Shown piece after piece: positions 34,001 to 46,000 of a DNA stretch of 64,000 bases (position 1 is its first letter; each line of letters starts with the position of its first letter). This DNA is from Aedes albopictus (lineage: Eukaryota > Arthropoda > Insecta > Diptera > Culicidae). A program made the translations under genes and the position numbers. Under the pieces are notes generated by a model. The model worked only from the letters and a program-made list of their open reading frames with translations, did not search any database and was not told where the DNA came from. The DNA is taken from positions 325,776,175-325,840,174 of the forward strand of contig NC_085136.1 in NCBI RefSeq assembly GCF_035046485.1. Reading direction: 5' to 3'.

Positions 34001-37000
34001 GCGGGAATGGGATAATGTGTGCGAGCTATGGGTTCAGTTCAGCTTTCAGTGCAATCCCACCATTATTGGTTAACGTTGAACTTTTCGTCATTGAAATCAT
34101 CGTCATCATCAAACATTTGAAAGCAGTTTTTTCGTTCAAAACAAAAGTTTTTGCTATGAAAATATATTCACTGTACTCCACATGAGGAATATAATGCAGT
34201 GAATATATTTTCATGATCCTTGTTTTGATTTGTAGCGAGAAAACTGCTTTTTATTTTCCGAAAAATGATGACGGATGCTTGAGCCTTAATTGATTGGGGG
34301 ATTTTTCCTCTCGTTTTCAGTGACGGATCGTTGCATATCGTGAAGCCAAGTGGCTACATGGAAGCGCGGGCCCTGTGCGAGCAGATCAACAAGCAGACGG
34401 CCACCGAGATGATGGCCGTCGTTCATCACACGACTGGATGGTAAGTGAAACTGAAAAATCTCAGCTCAATTAAACGTAATTGACGATTGATTGTCTCCCC
34501 GGTTTCTTACCATACAGCACATCTGGGTACATGTGTGTAATGTTCTATCGACGAGATACTCACGTAGCGGAGCTACAGATGGGAACACCCGCAGCTAGGC
34601 TAGAGGATGCGTGTACGACTGAGAATTTCGACGTGCATCGGACGCCGTTTGTTACTTTATTAGGTAATTGCAGCCGAAGAGGCAGTAACCGAGCCCCTCG
34701 AGTTCGTCAATCAACGCTAATCAACTTTATTACTCTTCCACCACCGTCTTGCCACGAATCTCCACAGCTAATAACCCCGAGACGCAGATCTGTCCCATGG
34801 AAGGATACTACTCAATTAAAGGTTTCCTCATTCCTTCGTCGACGATTTCGCGGCACAAGCGAAACCACAACAACAAGAGCCGGATGCACCGGCACCGGGA
34901 GGTGGTCAGCTTCCGCAACCAGGAAAGTGCGGACGGCTACTACAGCAACCTGGAGAAGCGGAAAGCTTTCTCGCGTATGAGGCGGACGGCTGCTGCTGCT
35001 GCTGCTGCCAATGTGGCGGCGCAGCCTAGTGATAATGTCACACAAGACTTTTACAGTTTAGGTGAGTATGGGCAGCGGAATGCAATGTACAATGGGAGGA
35101 ATGTGTTGCTTGTAGTTTTTTTAATCTATGGTGGTCTCTCCATACATGGTTTGTAGAAAGATAGGATAAAAGGAAGATGCAGGCTGTTAACAAGTCACAT
35201 TTTAGGCACTTTCTCATTATATTTGAACCAGTCACTAAAAATCCCTATTTTAAGGCATTCCAGATAACGTGACTATTTCTGTAACATTTGAACTTCTATG
35301 CAAGTAGGCTCCTTTTAGGTAAAATATATTTAAAGTACCTTCATTAACCCTCGTTAGATGTTAAGCTACGTGTTCCACGATCGCGTAGTGCACTTTCAGC
35401 GAGCCTGTCTTTAGAGTCTTGTTTGTATGTATACAGAACAGAGAGAGTACTTGAGATTAGGATAATGGTGGTGTTACGGGAGTTCGGAAGGGAAAAATAT
35501 CCGAAATCTTCGGAGCAGCTCGCAAACTCATTTGATATTGTGCAAATCAGCTTTAAGCTGGTAGAATACGTTTTTATTACATTTTAGTCGTTGTGGTAGA
35601 TTCGAATTAGTTAGTGAAACTGGCAGCACTGATATGATTCTACAGTGCACAGTTGATTATTGTTATTTTGATCAGTTTGGAGAGGTGGATATAGCGCGAG
35701 TAGAAATACCAAAACGTAAGAATATTTGATATAGATTTAGGAAAACTTGTTATTAATAAATTAAATTTCAGCATTGAAGCTGCTACAATAAATGCTGCTT
35801 TCGATAATTGTGTATTCTCGCGAATGGAAATAACCCCCCTCAACATTAGTTTTCATTTCACTTAAACTACTTACTAGTATGGGACACGCTTGTATGGAAA
35901 AAATAAATCCTCGCTCCAGTCGACTTTTTAGATCCCATTTAGGTCCCATATGAACTGTACAAAATTTCAGCGCAATAGGTGAAACTATAATTTAGCGCAA
36001 GCGGTTCAAAGTTTGCATAGGATTTACTATGGGAAAAGTTACACTTTCAGATAAAAAATCCCAGAGGTCGCCCTTTGTCTCCTTAATTCAAATCGATCAA
36101 CGCTTCTTGTATAATAATCATTTGTGAAACTTTCCTTCGAAGACCGCAAAACGATTGGATGCTTGTGGAAAAAGTTATTGATTTATTACCGATCAGTGAT
36201 CCAACGAACGGCTTTTTGTTTTGTTTTATTAGCAGCACTGCTACTGCCGTTGTTGCATGGGGTGGCGGGAGGCATCACCACCCCNNNNNNNNNNNNNNNN
36301 NNNNNNNNNNNNNNNNNNNNNNNNNNNNNNNNNNNNNNNNNNNNNNNNNNNNNNNNNNNNNNNNNNNNNNNNNNNNNNNNNNNNNNNNNNNNNNNNNNNN
36401 NNNNNNNNNNNNNNNNNNNNNNNNNNNNNNNNNNNNNNNNNNNNNNNNNNNNNNNNNNNNNNNNNNNNNNNNNNNNNNNNNNNNNNNNNNNNNNNNNNNN
36501 NNNNNNNNNNNNNNNNNNNNNNNNNNNNNNNNNNNNNNNNNNNNNNNNNNNNNNNNNNNNNNNNNNNNNNNNNNNNNNNNNNNNNNNNNNNNNNNNNNNN
36601 NNNNNNNNNNNNNNNNNNNNNNNNNNNNNNNNNNNNNNNNNNNNNNNNNNNNNNNNNNNNNNNNNNNNNNNNNNNNNNNNNNNNNNNNNNNNNNNNNNNN
36701 NNNNNNNNNNNNNNNNNNNNNNNNNNNNNNNNNNNNNNNNNNNNNNNNNNNNNNNNNNNNNNNNNNNNNNNNNNNNNNNNNNNNCAGAAACAGCAGCAGC
36801 CAAGGCAGCAGCTACAGTGCTGCTAATAAAACAAAACAAAAAGCCGTACGTTGGATCACTAATCGGTAATAAATCAATAACTTTTTTCACAAGCATCCAA
36901 TTGTTTTGCGGTCTTCGAAGGAAAGTTTCATAAATGATTTTTCTACAACAAACATTGATCGATTTGAATTAAGGAGACAAGGGGCAACCTCTGGGATTTT

Positions 37001-40000
37001 TTATCTGAAAGTGTAACTTTTCCCATAGTAAATCCTATGCAAACTTTGAACCGCTTGCGCTAAATTATAGTTTCACCGATTGCGCTGAAATTTTGCACAG
37101 CTCATATGGGACCTAAATGGAATCAAAAAAGTCGACTGGAGCGAGAATTTGATGTGTGTCCCATACTACTACTTACATTTATGGGTTTCAAACATGTCTG
37201 TCCTCAGTCCCGTAATACTTTCGATGTACATATCTGTGATAGTAATTTTAGGTTGTATTTAATTCAATTAGATTTAGGTGGAACTTACTGTGATAGCTAG
37301 TTGTAAATTCATCAATTTCGTTTTAACTGCACTAGTTTAACATTTTAGATGTATAGGATAAATTAGAACGCTAATGAGGCACGTTCCTAAGCTTTAACAC
37401 AACTTCTTTGCCACCGATGTTGCTGATCGGTGGGAAAATTATTAGCTAAGTCACGACTACTCTGTCTTTCTCTCATTAAACCTGACTCCTCACCTACTTT
37501 TGACATTTCGAAGATTAGTTAGACGATAGTTCCGCAGTGCTGCCAGCAACAGGTGGTTTACGGGAAAAAGGCAGCGATTGAAGTTATAGGGAGTTTTCGA
37601 CGAGTTCACAAGAGCGAAAGATTAAAGGGACTGTTTAAAGCACTCTAAAACCTTTCCTGAATATTAGTGATCTGGTCTTCAGCATAACTTGAGTGTTGGC
37701 ATAACATTCTTGCTTAACCCTTTGGAGCCTGATTGTTTTGCCTTCACTGCCGCAACCTCGCTGTCCTCAAATACGTTACTAATGCTTGGTTTCAACGTTG
37801 GGGTCATATTGTTCTCCCAGACAACCAGAACTCGCATAAAATGCATAGATTTAATCATATTATCACTAACATACCTCACAATCGCATAAATGTAAACACC
37901 AAATGCAACAAATAAAGTGCGAAATTCATCGCAAAACCCGACATTTTAATGGTTGTTTACGATGAACCAAACTGAATCGCATAATAACACGAGCAAACTC
38001 ATAACATAGCATTCAAATTCGCAATTTGCATGGTTATGCGAACTTTGTTTTGTTATGACAGCTCTTCTTGCATTAGTGTGTTGATTAACTCGCATAAATG
38101 CACAAGCAAGTTTGTTTACATATCAATACAAACTCGCATAAACGATAATCTGTTATGCGTACATAATGTGATTTGAAATGTGATAACACATGGAAAGTTG
38201 CTGTTTGATTGTGGTTGGACTGTGGATCCGTACCGAGAAAGTGAAAAATCATTCGGTAGTGAACCGTTTGTGTTAAAATTAAATCATTATAACTGTTTTA
38301 GTGGCCCTGGTGTATTAGTTTCGAAGTGTTTTGAACTAGCCCCTGTAAAAAAAATGCAAAATTTATCGTGCAGGTTTGCATTGTTTGCCAAGCTACCCCG
38401 TACTGGGACACCACAGGTAAGTCAGTTTTATTTTAGAAGACATTGAGATGAGTTAGAATGGTATTGCAATGTATCATCCTGTTTCTCAAGAATTGTGTGG
38501 TGTTAAGTATAAGGCACCGGCAGCTAATCCAGAAGTAATAAGTTCGACACCGGGGGCAATGTGAGTTGTTTTTTGTTTGTTTTAATAAAACAACTCGCAT
38601 AATATGATTGATTACGTCGCAATGTGTACTATCATCGATAATCGCAGAAGATATCGTTTTAACTCACATAGTCAATGCACGCATATCGCCTCCACTTTTG
38701 CATGTATAGGACATATTCGCAGCGTTTTATGCGATGAAACTTTTACGCTTAGTTGCACTATGAGATGGTCGTAAACTTCGCTTTACGTGTGAATTGGCTT
38801 CTTTAGCGGTATTGAGATAATAGGAAGCAATCAGTGAAGTACTAGATTGAAAGTAGTGAGCTGGATTTTTGTGAGATGATCAATTCTTCGTTTCTGCTAA
38901 GAAATGCTGCAAACAGCGTGGGTATTATGATTTCTTGCCTAATTTGATGCTGTTTGAGCAAAACTTTGGGTAACTGTATTGTTGAAGTTGCAAGAAATAA
39001 ATAATACAACAACACAGTTACCCAAACTTTTGCTCAAACAGCATCAAATTAGGCAAGAAATCAAATAACCCAAGCTGTTTGCACCATTTCATTGCAGAAA
39101 CGGAGAATTGATCATCTCACCATACAAAAATCCAGCTCACTACTTTCAATCTAGTATTTCACTGATTGCTTCCTATTCCATATTCAGAATCTGCATGCAA
39201 AACTGAGCCAAAATCCAAATTTTCATGAATTTTGAAGCCCGGGAACCTATTTAAAAATCAGTTTGAAGTTTGTATGGGAGCGATTGGTCGAATCACCCCT
39301 CGTCGTATTTTGTACTGGATGGAGCTGTCAAGCAGTTGGCCAGCTGTCAAAAGGTGATTTCGAAGAATCTCTTCGAAATCGATTTCAGGTACCAAAATTA
39401 AGTTCTAAAAATCTGAAAAAAATCATGGTGGTTCAGAAAAAGGTGCTCTTTCGTATAAAATCAAAAAATCAATATATTTTTCTTAATTTAAAAACCCAAT
39501 TGGTTGTCTGGGCTCTCTGGCTCGAAAGGGTTAAACAGTCGCATGCAACTATATGCTGTCAAGAGCTGAGTTCAATATCTATTTGAAAATCTTCGAAAAT
39601 TCCCTTGAGTAAATCCGATTATACAAGCGCCAGTGTTAGTTGTCTTTAAGGACGAGGTTGCTACAGCACAAATATGGCAGGCAGTATGGCGCTCACGCAC
39701 TCCCACTCCCTCCTTCCCCTTGCCGTAATCATCGACGAGCAAGAAGGCTGACGGAACAAATTCATCGAATTATTGCGGAGATTCCACCTGATGTCCACCT
39801 GCGCGAAAATTAGTTGCGTGGATTTTTCTTGCGTGGGCCCACAGATATAAAACCAGACCGCGTCCTGGTGAATATTTTACGCTGTGTTGTTAGGTACACA
39901 TTTGGTGATAGTTTTGCATTGTAAACAAACATTTATAACGCACCTACGCTGAAAATGAGCCTAATCATTTATTCGCGTCGGAATCTACAAATCTTCGCAA

Positions 40001-43000
40001 CGGGCAATATGCTATCTTACCTGCATAAATCCCACTGGAATCGCTACTTGCTGTTAGTTGTTGGTTTTACTCTGCATTGAGTAGTAGTTCTTTTCAATAA
40101 TTGCTATAATTCCATAAATTGACGGCAAAATGTAGAACTCAGCACACTTTTTTCTTTAGCGAGACCGTCGCGCAATTTATTCAAGTCACGTTTTATTTCA
40201 CTTACTAATTCACCAGCACTGCCAAAATTTGATCAATTGTTGGGAACTGTTATTTCTTTCGGTTCAACAATCATTTGTCACTAGAAATTCGCGATTTTTT
40301 AACATTTGTGGCCTTAAACCGATTCAATTTCGAATGCGGTAAGAATTGAAACTCGATTGGAGTGAAGAGCGTACCGTATAACTGAGTGTTGTTGTACAGC
40401 GGTACTTATAATTGGTCGGAATGCTGTTTATTTTTCATATGAAAAAATACCGTTTTCTTCGCAATTTGGAATTTTTCGTTTATAGTGCAGATCAACATTC
40501 CCAGTCAACACACGATCGCATATGATGTATAACATCACCCTGTATCACGGTAGAACGGTTCGAAAGAAGCGCACCAGAAAAGAGGAAAGAATTGTCAAAA
40601 GTAGTAAACAAAACAGAGCATAGTGCGATAAAAGTATTAAATACAGGGCAAACTGATATATTTATAAATATTCGAGATTTTTTTCGAGAATAAGTTGTGT
40701 CATTGACACTATTAAGTTAAGTCAATGTACACAAAAAAATCAATATGTAAAGTTATGCTAGTTAATTGATAAGGTTCAGTTCCGTAGATACTTTCTTTCG
40801 CTTTTTTTTTTGGCCAAGGTACACTACAATGTGAACCGCTTGGTTTGTTCGGTTCGAGTAGATGGTTGGAAAGTTGATTCAAGTAGAAGACAGCATTATT
40901 GTTGTGATCTCAAGGGAACTTCACCTTAAGACCTTCTGAAACCGCCTTAGACGCCCTTGAAAATCTACTGCGATTCTCCTGAGAACCTCTGTAGCCCCTA
41001 ACTCGGCCCTCACCCCCAGAAATTTTTTAGAATACCAAAACGCCATGATCGCTTCTGAACCAAACTCTCCCCCTGTTGATTAAAAGCCGTGAAACAGCCA
41101 TATGGTCATTGTGGAGCCTATGAAGAAACCTAAAAACCCCTCTGGAAACTTTATGTAACGTGCTAAAACGCCTTAAAACGCCTCTGAAATCCTACTGAAA
41201 AAGCTGTTAAGCTCATCAGAGAGCTTATGATGCTCTTAAACCCCTCGGAATCCTCTTGAAATGACCTTAACGCATTGAAACGCCTTAAAAAGTCTTGAAA
41301 CCCCGTGAAACTCACCTGAGAGCCTGTGAAGCCCTCTGAAGCCCGCCTGAAACCACCTGAAACGCATTCAAATGCCTCTGAAATTCTGCTGAAATCCCCG
41401 TGAAACTCGGCTGGGAGAAATTCAGATTTCTCAAACCCCTTTTGAAACATCCTCGAACACCCTAAAACGCGTTGAAACGCTTTGAAAAATCTTGAACGCT
41501 TGTAAATGTTTCCATGTGCTTTTTTGATACGCATTTTCGCTTGTTTAGATGACCAGACTTGTTTTTTTCTTCGTTTTCAGTGTTTTCAAAGCTGTCAAAA
41601 TAATGGGCATATTTGGATTCACTCAAATATATATCTAAATAAGAAAACTTACTTCGCCAGAACAGATTTTTCTACTGCGGGTTTGTTTGAGATGACGCCA
41701 ATGGGGAGGCTGAAGCTTCAGAAAAGGTTTACAGAGCGTTCCAGGGGGTATCACTAGAGATTTCAGTAGGTGATTTCAGGAAGTTTTAATTGCGTCTCAG
41801 GGACATTCCAATGGGACGAGAAAGGTTTTGAAGGTCACAGGAAACGGTTCGTATTTGTATTAGGGTGTTCAAAGTCATTTTATAAGAGTATGGAACGGTT
41901 AAATGGGCATTGCAGAGGGATTCAGGGAGCTCCAGGCCCGCCTCTAAAATCCCCGACTTGGACTCCCTGAAACACCTATGAAAATCCCTAAATGCCCACT
42001 TAGTTCCTCGGAAACTTACATAAGGCCCTCTTCAGACCCCTCCCTTTCAAATATCCCTGAACGCTTCTGAAAATCTCTGAAACTCCCTGAAACACTCCTT
42101 AAATGTCTAGAAACTACCGTTTACCTCTAGAACGTCTTGAAACCCTCATGAAACGCCTTTTAAACCACATGAGTCCCCAAGGAAATCCACTGAAATCCCC
42201 TGAAATGTCCATGAAACTCTGAGTTCCAATGGATCCCTCTAAGACCATAATCTGACCCCGAACATTCACTTGCAAAAAGTTACATTTAATTGTTACTGTC
42301 TCAGTCCAGAAGCATACTTTAAAATGCAATATACGGAGGACTTATACCTGAACGTTTGTCGACTAACACAAGGGTTGCTCACGTATACGGAGCACGGTGA
42401 GTGTAAATTACATTCACTCCGTGGAAAAATGCATTGGCTTCTTTCTTTTCGACATAAGTGTTAACTGTACGCCAGTACATCGTTTGACAAAGTTTCAGTG
42501 AAAATATAAATGATGAAGTCTTCTATACGTTGCATATTGATACGAGCTTTCTGAAGTGAGTCAACAGCAAGAGAATGTAGCTTCTTGCAACAGAATTGTC
42601 CCATCCCTGTCTGAGACCCCTGAAATGCCTCTATGAGCTCATTCTTCTTGGCGTATCACCTTCACTACTGATACGAAGTCTGTTTCTCACATTAATGTTC
42701 TATGAGCACTTGCACAGTTAATAACTGAGAGCCTCCTCTGCCAATGGTTATTTTACTTGTGTATATCGGCAGGCAGGAAAATACTCTTTACCCAAGAAAC
42801 TCAAGGAAATTTGCTTAACGAAAAGTTCATGGACCGACTGGTAACCGAATCCTTGATCCTCAGAAAGGTCTTGGAAAGTTCAATAAGCCTGAATATTCCT
42901 AAGGCCATCTGAGAGCCCCGAAACCTCATTTACACCCATGAGAACCCTATAAATCCCCTGAAATTCCCTAAAAACCTCATATAACCGCCCAAAACTCATT

Positions 43001-46000
43001 GAAATCTTTTGAAATGTTCATAAAATCCTCAGTAATGCCTGTAAATTGCCGTCCTACGCATAATTGTCCTATGTTATATGGGAATCCCGTATAGCATGGG
43101 ACAACTATGTGTAGTTGACTTCTTGACTTGACCAGTCCTGTAAATTATCGTGACAATCTCGACAGAATCGTTAGATCAAATTAGAACAATCAAGTTGAAA
43201 CTTTACTGAAAAACCCTATAATAATCCTAAGACTTCAATTTGAGAGGGTTAAAAGAGCTGTCAGATAGGATTCAGGCGCTCGAAGGCATTTCAGGAGGTA
43301 TCACAGGGGCTTCTGGTGACTTCAGTGGCTAAGTAATTCAGGGGGTATTAGAGGGAATGAAAGACGTTTCAGGGGGTGCCGAAGGAGGCATCATGGAGTT
43401 TTCAGGGGTGTTAGCGAAAATCAAGGACTTTCAAGGACTCGAAAGAGATTCAGGGAGTTTCAAAAGCACTTTCAGTGCGGATTCAAGGCATTTCTAGTTT
43501 TTCAGTTTTTTTTTCACTAGACGGAATGTGACCCAAAAAAGCTTCTGGGAGAGTCTCAGGAGAGTTTAAATGGATTGCAATGCCCGTGAAGGCGTTTCAG
43601 GGAGTTTGGTGGGGGCATCATGGGTTCAAAGGGGTTCCAAGGCGTTTTTTAAGTTTCATGGATTCAGGGAGCAGAGTTCAGTTGAAGTTCAGTGGAGTCC
43701 CAGGCGGCTTTTCGAGTGATTTCGTTGCATTCCAAGTGAATTTACGAAGGTTGTATGAGGTTTCAGGGTCGTCCTGAGTGCTTCAGAGGGAATATTGGAA
43801 GATTTGGGTGTTTTCGAGGGTTTCAAGGTGTTACGTCCTGGAGTTTGAGGTGGCCGTGACACAATGTCGTATATTTAAACTTCCAGGAGTAAACAAGAAC
43901 ACATTAAAATGTAGACTTTGTTTACACTTAAAAAACTACATAATAGACGCGACACGTTTACAGCACGACGGTTACAAAACTTCTCATTCTAATTGATTGC
44001 TTTGTGTATCAACCGAAAGGCAGAGTCGTTGCCTTCAGTGAGCGAGCTGTATAGGGAGAGATGCTGATCTGCTCAGTGGTTCCCAACACAATGGGTTCAA
44101 GGGGTTTCATCGGGTTCAGGTGAATTTAAGAGAAGTTAACGGAGATCTCAAAAGGAAGTTTCTGGGCGTTCCGAGGGGCTTTGAAAAATTTAAGTGAGTT
44201 TCAGGACGTCTCAAGAAAGTTTCGGAAGTTTCAGGGTAAGACAAAGGAGTTTGATAGAAGTTTCCGGGCATCTAATTGGAGTTTGAAAATGGGTTTTAAA
44301 GGGTTTTAGGGTGTTTCAATGGGCTCCAGAGCAGTGTTGGTAAAATCACACTCAAAACACACTCATGAACCGCTCCTGCGTGAGCAAACTCGCGCGCGAT
44401 TCTGAATCATTTTCTCGCGCGCGAGATTTTCACGCAAAATCTCGCTCTCACGAGTCATGCGCCGAAATCTCGTTTTCTTGTAAAACGAATCCAAATCAAT
44501 TTGAACGACATCCAATGTTGTTGTACGATAGGTTTGCTTTTGCTCTATCATATAATCCTAAAAACATCGATGTAAATAATAAGGACACCAAGAAATAACG
44601 CAATGAGTGAAATCACGAGTCAACTCATGTATGATTTTTTCGGCGGTGAGTTTGGCGAGTCAAGAATCGCGCGTGAAACAACTCAAGCATGAGATTTGAG
44701 ATTTTGAGTTTTTACCAACACTGCTCCAGAGTGCTAGCAAGGGGAAATGGGTAAAACATATATGTATTTGTAAAACAGCGAGTGATGTTTACATTTATAA
44801 TTATGTTTGAATATGAAATGCCCTTAGCTCAAGAGTGTCCGTACGTCCCTTATCTCTTAAACTGCTACTAGCCCGAATCACCCTTCAAATGGACGGGACA
44901 ATGTGTGCTGGTTGAAGCACATGACTGCACTGAAAAAATATTTTGTTGCATTGTACGAAATCGCTCGTCCGGTTTACGAATGCCATTCGTTGTTTTTTGC
45001 AACGAAAAGATTCGTAGTGTGTCTGAGCTCGTTTTGTAAAAAAAATCTTTCCGACACAATAACACAGATTTTTTCTGTCTCTTTTTTGTCGGACCGACAT
45101 AAATCATGTTGAAAAAAAAAAATAGCACGCGTGTATCAGCTTGGTTTTCACAGGCTCCGAACACGCATCTTCTGATTGATAACTACCAGTGCTAGACATC
45201 CATCTGTAGGCGCTTGTTGAAACCGTTCGGAAACAACCAGAACGCTTTCTACTCTGATTCAATTTATAAATAACTTTAACTTCCAACTGAGAGCATGCTT
45301 CCTTTCCTCTTCTCGCACACGCACCGTCATATGCACATGAAAACAGGTTGCTTTGCTGTCTCTGCGCTCCACTCAAACATCAGTGATGACTGCAAAGCTT
45401 TGTTGCATTTTACGAAGCGGAATTTTCTTTTTACGCATGATTAGTAAAAACGTTTGACATTTGTTTATTTTGTTTCATTCTACAAAGCGGGAGCAAGCTT
45501 AGCGTCTGTCGGATTCGTGATTTCGTACATGATACAACTCCATTTGTACTGTTTCAGCGTGGTGGTACGAATGGACCGTACATTTTACGCAAATTGCTTT
45601 CAATTTACGAAAACTGGTTTTACGAAGCATATTCGTTGAGCTTTTACGAAAGTATTTTATCAGTGTGTCACGCCGAGGACCAGGGATCGAATCCCACTCC
45701 TGACGACCTAACAAAATCCCAAGTAACACACTTGTTACAGAAGAGTCATGGCGGCACATGATTTTGTTGCGAAGAAGTCACTGTGACTTACTTCTAACAA
45801 GTAAGTGTTTTTTTGTTAGAAGTTAGTCACAGTAACATTTGCGTTACAAAAACCTGCGCCGCCGTGACTCTTTTGTGACTTGGGACGTGAATACTTCCTT
45901 TGGAAGGCAAGTGCAGGGTGGGGCTCGTTAATACAAATAAAAAAAAACTTCCAATTCCCCTTTCGGAAAATATTGATTAAGTCTTCTCTCCCTACTATGA

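Noticed and set aside
36124..36933. Long ORFs on both strands around 36.1-36.9 kb
   Set aside because: They run through 500 Ns; the flanking residues are mirror translations of foldback arms.
38180..38446. 88-residue + strand ORF as an exon of the large gene
   Set aside because: Lacks acceptor/donor sites in phase with exons 6 and 7, which join perfectly without it.
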